Below, in pieces: positions 43,332 to 52,773 of a DNA stretch of 64,000 nt. Source of the DNA: UBA974 sp002292405 (GTDB lineage Bacteria > Bacteroidota > Bacteroidia > Flavobacteriales_D > Sanyastnellaceae); the NCBI GenBank assembly GCA_943842425.1, contig CALTBR010000001.1:62001-126000 (forward strand), given 5' to 3'. Made by a program: the position numbers and the translations under genes. Positions within the stretch are counted from its first letter, which is position 1, and every line of letters begins with the position of its first letter. Under the pieces are notes generated by a model. The model had not been told where the DNA came from and did no database searches. It saw only the letters and a program-made list of their open reading frames with translations.

Positions 43332-43339
43332 TATATTTG
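43332..43339 (+). promoter_or_regulatory. -7 box upstream of the gene before rsmI
   Basis: TATATTTG is a full match to TAnnTTTG. The ATG at 43362 lies 22 bases after it, giving a short leader of about 18 bases. It separates the downstream rsmI pair from the AsmA-like gene. Confidence 0.5.
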
Positions 43340-43361
43340 CGATTATACAAAATGCTCATCC

Positions 43362-43940
43362 ATGAGTCGTAAAAAGTACATAAGCCTAGAAGAGCTCGTG
43401 AGCCAGCTTGATAATAACGTGAGAGATTTAAAGATCGGTAAATTATCCACCGAAGAAATCATAGAAATGCATGCCTTATCTCGAAGTCTGTATGAGCGAA
43501 TTACTGTTTTGCGCTATAAAGCTTTTGAAACCGTTTCTCAGAATGGGGGAGAAGGTGAGAATATCATAAATTCTGGAATAGATGAGGAAAGTGAAAAATC
43601 TCAAACGGATTTAATTTCTTCTATTGAAGAAGTAACCGGTGCTCCTCCTAAAAAAGCGAATTTAAAAGTGAGAAGTTTGGCCGAAAGTCTACAATCAGCA
43701 CCCCTCAACTCTATAGGTGAAGGTCTTACTATATTAGATCGAGCTAATTTCACATCTACTTTATTTTCGAATGATAATATAAAATTTAATGATATGTTAG
43801 ATCTCGTAGATCAATGTAATAACATTAAAAGTGCAGAAAAAGTTTTCAATTCAAGCATCAAAACAAGAGGGACAAGTAATGAAATTGAGGCCGCTTTAGA
43901 CTCGTTTTACAAACGAATAAACAGGCGATTCCAGTCATGA
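43362..43940 (+). CDS. Bacteroidetes conserved hypothetical protein upstream of rsmI
   Basis: The 192-residue protein has a helical N-terminal segment (residues 1-60, ISLEELVSQLDNNVRDLKIG and SRSLYERITVLRYKAFE), a polar linker, and a C-terminal domain (about 125-190) with ILDRANFTSTLFSNDNIKFNDMLDLVDQCNNIKSAEKVF. The latter resembles, from memory, a short motif (IGINDRFxFINELFxGD-type) common in uncharacterised Bacteroidetes proteins. No signal peptide or membrane segment is visible, so it is probably cytosolic. It overlaps rsmI by four bases (ATGA). Function unknown. Confidence 0.7.
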   Translation: MSRKKYISLEELVSQLDNNVRDLKIGKLSTEEIIEMHALSRSLYERITVLRYKAFETVSQNGGEGENIINSGIDEESEKSQTDLISSIEEVTGAPPKKANLKVRSLAESLQSAPLNSIGEGLTILDRANFTSTLFSNDNIKFNDMLDLVDQCNNIKSAEKVFNSSIKTRGTSNEIEAALDSFYKRINRRFQS

Positions 43941-44611
43941 ATAAAGGTCAGTTATTTGTTGTGCCAACGCCCATAGGGAATCTTAAAGACATTACAGAAA
44001 GAGCCCTTGATGTGCTTCGTTCAGCAGATTTAATCCTAGCAGAGGATACAAGAACTACTGGGAAGCTTTTACGTCACTATGATATTGAAAGGCCCATTCG
44101 GTCCTTCCATCTGCACAATGAGCATAGAGCTGTGGACGCTATTGTAGACCAAATTCATTCAGGGCTTATCTACGCACTGTGTTCCGATGCTGGAACCCCA
44201 GCAATTTCTGATCCAGGGTTTTTACTCGTTCGAGCTTGTGTTGAAGCAGATATTCATGTCAGCTGTCTACCTGGCGCGACAGCTTTCGTCCCAGCTCTAG
44301 TCGTTTCAGGTTTACCCTGTGATCGTTTTATTTTTGAAGGGTTTTTGCCACATAAAAAAGGAAGGCAAAAAAGGCTGTTATCAATTCTTGAAGAATCTCG
44401 CACTTCCGTGCTTTATGAAAGTCCACACAGGGTGGTTAAGTTGCTTGAAGAGATTATTAAGTACGAATGTGGCGACAGGCGCATTGTACTTTGCCGCGAA
44501 ATCTCTAAACTTCACGAGGAAGTTGTCAGAGGGAGTGTTCGAGAAGTGCTTGCACGATTTGTGGAAAAAGCTCCCCGAGGAGAGTTTGTCGTAGTGCTGG
44601 GAGGAAAGTAA
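43937..44611 (+). CDS. rsmI: 16S rRNA (cytidine-1402-2'-O)-methyltransferase RsmI
   Basis: RsmI methylates the ribose of C1402 in 16S rRNA. The 224-residue protein contains the SAM-binding signatures FVVPTPIGNLKDITERALDVLRSADLILAEDTRTTGKLL at the start, LCSDAGTPAISDPGFLLVRACVE in the middle (about residues 80-100), and LPGATAFVPALVVSGLPCDRFIFEGFLP. It ends shortly after FVVVLGGK, consistent with the compact Bacteroidetes form that lacks the C-terminal helical domain. Its start overlaps the preceding hypothetical gene, so they form a two-gene unit, convergent with radA. Confidence 0.94.
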   Translation: MNKGQLFVVPTPIGNLKDITERALDVLRSADLILAEDTRTTGKLLRHYDIERPIRSFHLHNEHRAVDAIVDQIHSGLIYALCSDAGTPAISDPGFLLVRACVEADIHVSCLPGATAFVPALVVSGLPCDRFIFEGFLPHKKGRQKRLLSILEESRTSVLYESPHRVVKLLEEIIKYECGDRRIVLCREISKLHEEVVRGSVREVLARFVEKAPRGEFVVVLGGK

Positions 44612-44616
44612 TTTTA

Positions 44617-45990
44617 TTAAAATATCACTTTCTGGATGTCCGAGACTCTCTTAATCGCAACAAGCTTAAGGCCTTCAGGAACTAATGGGGTTTTTCCATG
44701 ACCACTCACTAACATTCGTTTCATTCCCAATCGAGCAGCTTCTGACATTCTTTCTTCAAGTCTAGCTACCGGTCTGATTTCACCACTTAATCCCACTTCT
44801 CCAGCGTAACAGGTGTCACGATCGAGAGGAAGGTCCAAACTTGATGATAGAATTGCTGCAACCACCGCTAAGTCGTTTGCAGGATCTTTTATCTTGAGAC
44901 CTCCAGCTAAATTTAAAAACACATCAAATGAGCCCAACTTAAAGCCACAACGTTTTTCTAAAACAGCAAGGAGCATATTTAACCTGCGCAAATCAAATCC
45001 AGTTCCCGATCTCTGCGGTGTCCCGTAAACAGCCGTACTTACAAGAGCCTGCATTTCAATAAGAAGAGGTCTGGCTCCTTCAAGAGCTACGGAAATTGCA
45101 GATCCACTTGATGCTTCGCCTGCTTCGCCTAGCAATACTTCACTTGGATTTTCTACAGCTTTTAATCCATCACCAAGCATCTCATAAATACCCAACTCAG
45201 ATGTGGTACCAAATCTATTTTTTGCAGCCCTAAGCATTCTATAAGCATGATTGCGATCCCCTTCAAACTGAAGAACTACATCAACCATATGTTCAAGTAC
45301 TTTTGGGCCAGCTATAGACCCTTCTTTAGTAATATGACCCACTAAGAAAACTGGGAGCGCATGTGCTTTTGCATGAGCGGTTATGGCTGCTACTGATTCC
45401 CTGATTTGAGAAACTGACCCAGGGGCACCATCAATTTCAGGTTGATCTAAAGTTTGAACTGAATCAATAAATAACAAAGAATAATCTTCTTCCTTTAGGG
45501 CGCTTAAAACCAGTGGAACCCTGGTTTCAGGAAGGACCATTAAGTCAGATGGCACCTTGCCAATACGCATCGCTCTCATACGAACCTGTTCAGGACTTTC
45601 TTCGCCACTTACATATAAAACCTTCTTGCCAAAGCTGCTCACCATCATGGCAACTTGAAGCATTAATGTTGATTTTCCTATTCCTGGCTCACCGCCAAGA
45701 AGTATCAGGGAGCCCGGAACAACACCTCCCCCTAAAACTCTGTCCAACTCCACTTCGCCAGAAGAAAGTCGTGTGATTTTATCTGTACTAACTTCAGCAA
45801 GTGGCATTACTCTTGGTCTAAGAACTCCGCCAGTAACCCCTTCAGCATACCTATGTGTTCGTTTTCCTGAATCGGCTATCGTTTCAGCTACAAGCGTGTT
45901 CCAAGCTTGACAACCTGGACATTTTCCCACCCATTGTGATGTCGATGCTCCGCAATCTGAACAGGTATATTGGGTGCGTACTTTTGCCAA
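44617..45990 (-). CDS. radA: DNA repair protein RadA
   Basis: RadA is a RecA-like ATPase that processes recombination intermediates. The 457-residue protein has an N-terminal zinc finger (CSDCGASTSQWVGKCPGCQAWN, four cysteines), Walker A GGEPGIGKST near residue 95, the RadA-specific KNRFG motif (AAKNRFGTTSELGIYEM), and a C-terminal Lon-protease-like domain (SGSAISVALEGARPLLIEMQALV). The start codon is TTG: an in-frame TGA lies five codons earlier and no ATG or GTG is available, while MAKVRTQYTC aligns with the family N-terminus. It is downstream of the large T9SS protein on neither the same nor an obvious shared transcript. Confidence 0.94.
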   Translation of the reverse strand: MAKVRTQYTCSDCGASTSQWVGKCPGCQAWNTLVAETIADSGKRTHRYAEGVTGGVLRPRVMPLAEVSTDKITRLSSGEVELDRVLGGGVVPGSLILLGGEPGIGKSTLMLQVAMMVSSFGKKVLYVSGEESPEQVRMRAMRIGKVPSDLMVLPETRVPLVLSALKEEDYSLLFIDSVQTLDQPEIDGAPGSVSQIRESVAAITAHAKAHALPVFLVGHITKEGSIAGPKVLEHMVDVVLQFEGDRNHAYRMLRAAKNRFGTTSELGIYEMLGDGLKAVENPSEVLLGEAGEASSGSAISVALEGARPLLIEMQALVSTAVYGTPQRSGTGFDLRRLNMLLAVLEKRCGFKLGSFDVFLNLAGGLKIKDPANDLAVVAAILSSSLDLPLDRDTCYAGEVGLSGEIRPVARLEERMSEAARLGMKRMLVSGHGKTPLVPEGLKLVAIKRVSDIQKVIF

Positions 45991-46012
45991 ATTTGTTGTC
46001 TCTCAAATAATA

Positions 46013-49000
46013 TTAGCGGAAAATACTTACCGTGCCCTGGTGTTCGAAACCATTTGGAAGAAGCAAAGTGTACCAATACGTTCCATCAGCAGCATCATCC
46101 CCGAACCAAGCCGATTCATTTTGGTAGTTAAAATCTTCGTAAATGAGATTACCCCATCTATCAAATATTCTTACAATTACATCATCATAATTTTCCAGAC
46201 CTTCAATCTCAAATTTCTGATTTAGCTCATCCGCATTCCTAGGAGTGAATACGTTGGGAATCGTGATTTGACAATAATCTACTTCTACATCAACTTCCCA
46301 AAGTAATCCACCTGGAGCGCACGGATTAGCAAGAGTTCCTTGCATTGTTAACACCTGTCCCCAACAATCCTCTGGGAACTGCCAGCTAGTAAGCGTTTCA
46401 GCCTCGTCATTCCCGAAATGAATATATTCACCATTGCAAACTGTTGACCAAGATATATCGCTATATGGAGGCCCTGGTTGTATCCCATTCAAGTCAAAAG
46501 TATAGGGAATCTCTGGACACATCGTGATGATATCGTCAAGCTGAGCCGATATAACACCATTAACATCTGGGTTTATCGTGGGTAGCTGTCCTATAAACAA
46601 GAAGACACAGTGTTCTGTTACCCCACAGCCATAAGGGTCTTCAATATCTACGCATATTTGTGATCCGTTATAAGCCCAAATTGGGTTTCCATCTTCGTCG
46701 AAAAGCAAGTTGCCTTGTGTGTCTGTCGCCTGTAAATCTTCAGCTATTGTCCAAGTTGTGCCCGTTGAGCCATCAGGCCACGTAGCTGTATATTGATCGC
46801 TAGGAAGATCTAAATCAATTGTTACAAACTCACCTGGATCAATACCTAAGCCGTCACAATCACTTACTACTCCTCCTGCTTCTGCAGCAAAAACACCGTC
46901 TATTTGGCTTACAATATCAACAAATCCACAATCAGAATCCCCATTGGGAAAACACTCGTTTGTTACAGTAACGCAGTAAGATCCTGTTGCGTTTACTTCA
47001 AGTTCATCGTCGCCATCGATCGCACCACCATTCCAAGTCCAATCGTAATCAAAATCATAATTTTCATCGCCTTCAATGGGGTCAATCGTGATAGAATCAT
47101 CTTCATCACATAGGAACATGCTATCGATAAGTGGTGAAAATTGAGATGTCACCTCTACCTGAGCCTCATCTGACCCGCATCCATTTTCAATTTCAACTAC
47201 AATAATAACCTCTGTGTATTCGTCATAATTGTACTCATTAAATAGCACATCGTCCGTTCCTGGATAGGGCCAATTAATCGTCGCCGCTCCTCCTGCGTCT
47301 GTAGTGTCCGCAACTAAGTCCAAATCTTCTCCTTCACATAAGAAAACTTCTGTTTCATTTAATGTTATGGTTGGCGGAAGGGTGACCTCAACATCATAGC
47401 AATATGGTATGTTACAATTTTCCTCATAAAAACAAAGCTCATACATCCCATACTCCGTAGGAGCCCATAAAGTGTTATACTGAAGTTCGTCCTCAAACCA
47501 AGAAGTGCCTGGTCCACTTGTCTCTTCCCAAACTCCAAAGGCTTCTTGTGTAGCACATTGTGCGTCTGAAGTGTAAATTATTCCAGAAGAAAGATTGTTA
47601 ATTTCCGTTAGATTTTGACTATTGCTACAGTTGTATACTTGGACTTGGTTGTTCATGTCGTTATCAACATCTGCGGAGATATATTCAACCTCAATAAAGT
47701 CTCCAAAAACAATAGGATACGCAAAATTATCAAAAGTGCTATTCGTTAAAGTTAGAGTTGTAACAACTTCTCCATTTACATACACATTGATAAAGCTTCC
47801 CTCCCATCCCAAATCATTTGATGAAATCAGATATATATTTAAATCTCCTTCGTCAGAACTTGAAAACCCTCCCTCAAATGCTATTGTATCAAGACCTGTA
47901 CACATCGGTGGAATCGTAACATCTGGAATTGTTGAATCTACTCCATCCACTAAAAAAACACGTTGTCCGAAACACCCGCCAGCATCTTCTACTAAAAGCC
48001 TATACATCCCAGGCGCAAGCCAAGCCTCGTCACCATTTGTCCCTACTTCATAAACCTCACCTCCAAGTCCATTCCAATCAGCCTCCCACTCATAACTAAC
48101 GTATAAATTGTCAGGATCAAGGACAGATACATAAGCGGTATCATCAGAGCAAATAACAAGTGGTAATGGTTCAATATTCGGTAAATAATATGGGGTCTGA
48201 ACTATTTCAAAAGTTTGTGAAACTGAGCACCCAACATCTAGGTTACCTGTCACTACAATGGCTCCGCCGAAAGGTATAGTCGCAACGTTACCATCAGTAA
48301 ATTGACTACTTAGATTCCATGAAAAACTGTCAAAATTACCCAATGCTGTGATTTCTGTTGCGGAGCCAGCGCAAATAGCTAAATTCCCTTCAATTGTCAA
48401 CTCTGGCAACGTCACGTCTAGTACTTCTATAACCATCGTTAGGGCAGTTACTGATGATGGTGTTCCATCATCGGTAGCGACAATCTCTATTGTACTAATC
48501 CCTGCCTCGTTGCCTTGAAATATCCCACTCAAACTTGCCGTTTCTCCATCAATGATACCAAAATCTGTAATCGAGTTTCCAGGGGAAAGGTTTTGGATAA
48601 CATCAAGCGTAACAAACTGGCCTGGTTCAGGTCCAAGAAAATTTACTCCAATATCAAAGGTTTGATCCAAACATATAGTAATTGTATCACATCCAATATT
48701 CTCGGTCGGAACTGGCGGAAGATTCGTGCTTGAAACAGCTGTATTGATATCGAAGAATTTGAAATCAAGCCAGTTTATCCCATCATCAAAACCTGGTCCA
48801 ACACCATAAGGACCATTGTATGTGTCATCTAAAAGATTAAATCTCCCAAATTGCACGTGAGGTCCAATAGCATCTGTTGACGCTTGGTCTGCTCCTGTAA
48901 CTCCTGGAGCATCGCCACAGCAACCACCACTTCCACCTATATCTCCATGAGCCCAATTCATATCTAAATAACATACCTGCGCATTGTTTCCGTCACCAAT

Positions 49001-49750
49001 TATGCCATCATTAGGCGTAATAATGATTTGGTAGCTGTTTGTAAGGTCGAAGTGGTTGTTGTAATAACCTACTTCAACATAATTTACATATACCGCATCT
49101 TGAGTTACTTTATACATTATTTCACCCACAGAACGGTTGTCAGTATCCTGCCAGTAACCCGAAATTTGATTGTACTCAGCTTCTGGAAAGCCTGTGGGAG
49201 TCCAGTCTATTACATCTCCCCCAAAAGAAATCATTCCTTTTGAATTAATGTAAAACTCTTCATAAACATCTCCATAAAGTTCAAAGGTCCATCCAGGGAA
49301 AGAGATTGGCGAAGAGGAGCAATCAACATCCCATCCGGCTCCTCCTTGAGAAAACCATTGTTCTTCACCTGGCTGCAATCCACCAAGCCCTGGAGGTGGA
49401 ACTAATGTAGTATAAGTTGCATCTGGCTCAACCCAGCAACCACAATCACTTTGAAGAACTTTCGCTTGTCTTTCTATTTTCCGTTTATCGCGATCATCTG
49501 AAAATGATGCCTTAAAGTTACTTAATGTCTCAAGATATGCATTCTCATCAAAGCCTTCCCATGCTCTAACAACTTCCCATTCGTCACGAGTCATGTTGAT
49601 TACAGCGTGATTGAATCCACCATAGGAATCGATGATTTTTTCAGCACTTTTCTGAGCTGTGAAATCTATATTACTCTGAGCCACAACATTAGGTGATGCA
49701 ATGGCAATAATACAGCATAAAATAAATGTGTTATAAAGGAATCTAATCAT
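46013..49750 (-). CDS. Large secreted protein with nidogen-like domain and T9SS type B sorting domain
   Basis: The 1245-residue protein has a signal peptide ending near NVVAQ. An N-terminal region at about residues 110-330 (SQGGAGWDVDCSSSPISFPGW, NSKGMISFGGDVIDWTPTGFPE, QISGYWQDTDNRSVGEIMYKV, YQIIITPNDG) resembles the nidogen-like (NIDO) domain. Several Ig/PKD-like beta domains follow. The last about 90 residues are a gliding-motility-type C-terminal domain: IPNVFTPRNADELNQKF, VRIFDRWGNLIYED, and DGTYWYTLLLPNG. Export by T9SS with type B sorting is predicted, probably to the cell surface as an adhesin or matrix protein. It is divergent from lepA. No enzyme motif is seen. Confidence 0.85.
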   Translation of the reverse strand: MIRFLYNTFILCCIIAIASPNVVAQSNIDFTAQKSAEKIIDSYGGFNHAVINMTRDEWEVVRAWEGFDENAYLETLSNFKASFSDDRDKRKIERQAKVLQSDCGCWVEPDATYTTLVPPPGLGGLQPGEEQWFSQGGAGWDVDCSSSPISFPGWTFELYGDVYEEFYINSKGMISFGGDVIDWTPTGFPEAEYNQISGYWQDTDNRSVGEIMYKVTQDAVYVNYVEVGYYNNHFDLTNSYQIIITPNDGIIGDGNNAQVCYLDMNWAHGDIGGSGGCCGDAPGVTGADQASTDAIGPHVQFGRFNLLDDTYNGPYGVGPGFDDGINWLDFKFFDINTAVSSTNLPPVPTENIGCDTITICLDQTFDIGVNFLGPEPGQFVTLDVIQNLSPGNSITDFGIIDGETASLSGIFQGNEAGISTIEIVATDDGTPSSVTALTMVIEVLDVTLPELTIEGNLAICAGSATEITALGNFDSFSWNLSSQFTDGNVATIPFGGAIVVTGNLDVGCSVSQTFEIVQTPYYLPNIEPLPLVICSDDTAYVSVLDPDNLYVSYEWEADWNGLGGEVYEVGTNGDEAWLAPGMYRLLVEDAGGCFGQRVFLVDGVDSTIPDVTIPPMCTGLDTIAFEGGFSSSDEGDLNIYLISSNDLGWEGSFINVYVNGEVVTTLTLTNSTFDNFAYPIVFGDFIEVEYISADVDNDMNNQVQVYNCSNSQNLTEINNLSSGIIYTSDAQCATQEAFGVWEETSGPGTSWFEDELQYNTLWAPTEYGMYELCFYEENCNIPYCYDVEVTLPPTITLNETEVFLCEGEDLDLVADTTDAGGAATINWPYPGTDDVLFNEYNYDEYTEVIIVVEIENGCGSDEAQVEVTSQFSPLIDSMFLCDEDDSITIDPIEGDENYDFDYDWTWNGGAIDGDDELEVNATGSYCVTVTNECFPNGDSDCGFVDIVSQIDGVFAAEAGGVVSDCDGLGIDPGEFVTIDLDLPSDQYTATWPDGSTGTTWTIAEDLQATDTQGNLLFDEDGNPIWAYNGSQICVDIEDPYGCGVTEHCVFLFIGQLPTINPDVNGVISAQLDDIITMCPEIPYTFDLNGIQPGPPYSDISWSTVCNGEYIHFGNDEAETLTSWQFPEDCWGQVLTMQGTLANPCAPGGLLWEVDVEVDYCQITIPNVFTPRNADELNQKFEIEGLENYDDVIVRIFDRWGNLIYEDFNYQNESAWFGDDAADGTYWYTLLLPNGFEHQGTVSIFR

Positions 49751-49835
49751 TGTAAATCTTGCATTTAACAGATGTAAATATACGACTAGTGTGCATCGTA
49801 TAAAACTATTTAGTGGATAACACCTATTAACGACT

Positions 49836-49843
49836 TATTTTTG
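49836..49843 (+). promoter_or_regulatory. -7 box upstream of lepA
   Basis: TATTTTTG, a full match to TAnnTTTG, lies 39 bases before the lepA ATG, giving a leader of about 35 bases. On the other strand of this 132-base gap TATATTTA (about 49775-49782) may serve the large T9SS gene. Confidence 0.45.
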
Positions 49844-49882
49844 CGCCACGCCGAGTGTTTTAGACGCTAAAACAGGCCACAA

Positions 49883-51673
49883 ATGAAACGCATTAGAAAT
49901 TTCTGTATTATCGCCCATATTGATCATGGGAAAAGCACTCTAGCTGACAGGCTACTTCAAGAAACTGGTGCTATTACTGAGCGTCAAATGCAAGAGCAAA
50001 CACTCGACGATATGGACCTTGAGCGTGAAAGAGGGATTACCATCAAGAGTCACGCCATACAAATGCAGCACAACCACACCGACGGTGAGCAGTATATTTT
50101 AAATCTAATTGACACGCCAGGGCATGTGGATTTCTCATACGAGGTGAGCCGTTCAATCGCTGCTTGCGAAGGAGCTTTATTAATCGTAGATGCTACTCAA
50201 GGCATCGAAGCCCAAACCATTTCCAACCTCTACCTCGCGCTTGAACACGACTTAGAAATAATTCCTGTTCTCAATAAAATGGATCTCGACTCGGCTGATC
50301 CTGAAGAAGTGGGCGACCAGATTATAGATCTTATCGGTTGTGACAGGTCTGACATCATACCAGCTTCGGGAAAATCTGGGTTAGGTGTTCAGGATATTCT
50401 TAAAGCTGTTGTGGAAAAAGTGCCTGCTCCTAAAGGTGATGCTGACGCGCCTTTTCAAGCGATGGTTTTCGATTCTGTTTTCAATAGTTTTAGAGGAATT
50501 ATTGCTTATTTCCGTGTGGTTAATGGAACTATCCATCGACGCGAAAAAGTAAAATTTCTCTCCACAGATAAAGAATATATCGCAGATGAAATCGGAGTTT
50601 TAGGGCTTGATTTAATCCCTAAAGACACTTTAAGTATTGGTGATGTTGGGTATATCATTTCTGGTATTAAGGAAGCGAAAGAAGTTAAAGTAGGCGACAC
50701 ATTAACTACATTTACAAACCCTTGTGCTGAGGCCGTAACCGGATTTGAAGATGTCAAACCTATGGTTTTTGCTGGGCTATACCCAGTGGACACTGATGAT
50801 TACGAAGAGTTGAGGTTTTCTATGGAAAAACTCCAACTCAATGACGCCTCTTTGGTTTTTGAGCCTGAAAGTTCCGCTGCCCTAGGCTTTGGATTCCGCT
50901 GTGGATTCTTAGGGATGCTTCATATGGAAATCGTACAAGAGCGACTCGAAAGAGAATTTAACATGACTGTCATCACAACAGTCCCTAACGTGAGCTACAT
51001 AGCCCACCTGCCTAATGGAACCCAGCAGGTTATAAACAACCCGTCTGATCTTCCCGAAAACAGAGGTTTAATTAAGGTTGAGGAGCCTTTTATTAAAGCT
51101 CAAATCATCACCAAATCCGATTATATCGGCACAGTAATGAACCTATGCATTCAAAAACGTGGTGATCTCGTAAGCCAAGTTTATCTCACCTCTGATAGAG
51201 TTGAGCTTACTTTCAGCATGCCGCTAGGTGAAATTGTTTTCGATTTTTATGACAAACTCAAGAGTATTTCTCGTGGATACGCATCCTTTGACTATTTCCC
51301 TGACGGATATAAAGAGTCCAACCTTGTCAAACTTGACATCCTACTCAATGGAGATCAGGTTGACGCTCTCTCTGCTCTAATCCATAGAGATCACGCTCAT
51401 TCTTTCGGAAAACGTATTTGTATCAAGCTAAAAGAACTTATTCCTCGACAACAATTTATGGTTGCAATTCAAGCTGCTATCGGTGCTAAAATCATCGCAC
51501 GTGAAACCATTAGCGCTGTCCGTAAAGATGTTACAGCTAAATGCTACGGTGGAGATATTACACGTAAACGTAAGCTCCTGGAGAAACAAAAGAAGGGTAA
51601 AAAACGAATGAGACAAGTCGGTTCTGTCGAAGTACCTCAATCAGCGTTCTTGGCAATTTTAAAGCTCGACTAG
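49883..51673 (+). CDS. lepA: Elongation factor 4 (LepA)
   Basis: LepA is a ribosome-dependent GTPase related to EF-G that acts in ribosome assembly or back-translocation. The 596-residue protein has GTPase motifs IAHIDHGKSTLADRLL (G1), RERGITIKSHAI (G2), DTPGHVDFSYEV (G3) and NKMDLDSAD (G4). The LepA-specific C-terminal part is also present (LNGDQVDALSALIHRDHAHSFGKRICIKLKELIPRQQF and RKRKLLEKQKKGKKRMRQVGSVEVPQSAFLAIL). The length is typical. It is convergent with rlmN and has its own upstream -7 box. Confidence 0.97.
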   Translation: MKRIRNFCIIAHIDHGKSTLADRLLQETGAITERQMQEQTLDDMDLERERGITIKSHAIQMQHNHTDGEQYILNLIDTPGHVDFSYEVSRSIAACEGALLIVDATQGIEAQTISNLYLALEHDLEIIPVLNKMDLDSADPEEVGDQIIDLIGCDRSDIIPASGKSGLGVQDILKAVVEKVPAPKGDADAPFQAMVFDSVFNSFRGIIAYFRVVNGTIHRREKVKFLSTDKEYIADEIGVLGLDLIPKDTLSIGDVGYIISGIKEAKEVKVGDTLTTFTNPCAEAVTGFEDVKPMVFAGLYPVDTDDYEELRFSMEKLQLNDASLVFEPESSAALGFGFRCGFLGMLHMEIVQERLEREFNMTVITTVPNVSYIAHLPNGTQQVINNPSDLPENRGLIKVEEPFIKAQIITKSDYIGTVMNLCIQKRGDLVSQVYLTSDRVELTFSMPLGEIVFDFYDKLKSISRGYASFDYFPDGYKESNLVKLDILLNGDQVDALSALIHRDHAHSFGKRICIKLKELIPRQQFMVAIQAAIGAKIIARETISAVRKDVTAKCYGGDITRKRKLLEKQKKGKKRMRQVGSVEVPQSAFLAILKLD

Positions 51674-51681
51674 AATACCCC

Positions 51682-52758
51682 CTACGATTTCCTTAGTGAG
51701 TCTTTTCCGCTAGCATTTTTATTTGCAAGCTGTCCACATGCCGCATCAATATCTTTACCTCTCGATCTGCGCACATTTACGATCAAATTACGCTCTTCAA
51801 GGAAATCTTTAAAAGCATCAACCTTTGCAGAATCTGCTTGCTGAAATCGTCCATCATCAATAGGATTATACTCAATAATATTTATTTTACATGGTACATT
51901 TTTACAGAAAACAGCTAATTCCTGAGCATCTTCTATACAGTCGTTAAAATCTCGGAAGATGATGTATTCAAACGTTACTCTAGACCCCGTTTTTTCATGA
52001 AAATATATTAAAGCTTCGGCAAGGGAATCTAGATTATTCGAATCATTTATTGCCATGATCTCGGAGCGTTTCTTGTCGTTGGCTGCGTGGAGACTCAATG
52101 CGAGATTAAACTTCACTTCATCATCACCCAATCGCTTTATCGCCTTAGCAATTCCAGCCGTACTTATTGTGATTCTTCGAGGCGACATCCCAAGACCTGG
52201 CGTTCCGCAAATTCTTTTTACACTTTCTAATACATGTTTATAATTAAGTAGAGGTTCTCCCATGCCCATATAAACAATATTCGAGAGATTAGACCTCTCC
52301 CTTTCACGAGCTATAGTTGCTATCATTTCAACCTGATCGTACATCTCGGCAGCAGTGAGATTCTTCATGAGTTTAAGCCTACCTGTTGCACAAAAGTCAC
52401 AGGCTAGGCTACATCCCACCTGAGATGAAATACACGCCGTTGTCCTTGATTTCGTTGGAATCAAAACCCCCTCTATAATGTTTAAATCTCCGGGCTTGAC
52501 CGTATCTACTTTGAATGCACATTTAACCGTCCCATCTCTGCCAATCTGCTGTTCGCTTAATTCAATTCTCTTTAAGCTAAATTTTTCTGCTAATTCCTCT
52601 CGGAAATTTTTTGACAGACTCGTCATTTCCTCAAATGATCCTGCCGATTTAGACCATACCCAATCTTCCAGCTGCTTAGCCCTAAACGGTTTTTCCCCCA
52701 TAGCCACAACCTCGTCATGCAATTCCTTACTATCTAATGTTCGAATATCCTTGAGCAT
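51682..52758 (-). CDS. rlmN: Dual-specificity RNA methyltransferase RlmN
   Basis: RlmN is a radical SAM enzyme that methylates A2503 of 23S rRNA and A37 of some tRNAs. The 358-residue protein has the radical SAM CxxxCxxC in GCSLACDFCATGRL (about residues 117-125), VYMGMGEPLLNY, FNLALSLHAANDKKRSEIM, and the C-terminal cysteine in RGKDIDAACGQLA that forms the methylation intermediate. Its ATG follows a -7 box by four bases; the box lies between rlmN and the stop of the frameshifted LytTR gene upstream, so rlmN has its own promoter. Confidence 0.96.
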   Translation of the reverse strand: MLKDIRTLDSKELHDEVVAMGEKPFRAKQLEDWVWSKSAGSFEEMTSLSKNFREELAEKFSLKRIELSEQQIGRDGTVKCAFKVDTVKPGDLNIIEGVLIPTKSRTTACISSQVGCSLACDFCATGRLKLMKNLTAAEMYDQVEMIATIARERERSNLSNIVYMGMGEPLLNYKHVLESVKRICGTPGLGMSPRRITISTAGIAKAIKRLGDDEVKFNLALSLHAANDKKRSEIMAINDSNNLDSLAEALIYFHEKTGSRVTFEYIIFRDFNDCIEDAQELAVFCKNVPCKINIIEYNPIDDGRFQQADSAKVDAFKDFLEERNLIVNVRRSRGKDIDAACGQLANKNASGKDSLRKS

Positions 52759-52762
52759 TGCG

Positions 52763-52770
52763 CAAAAGTA
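52763..52770 (-). promoter_or_regulatory. -7 box four bases before rlmN
   Basis: Minus-strand TACTTTTG is followed by CGCA and the rlmN ATG. It sits within the 15-base gap after the stop of the upstream regulator gene; a TTG lies 15 bases further upstream inside that gene's end. Confidence 0.55.
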
Positions 52771-52773
52771 CTC

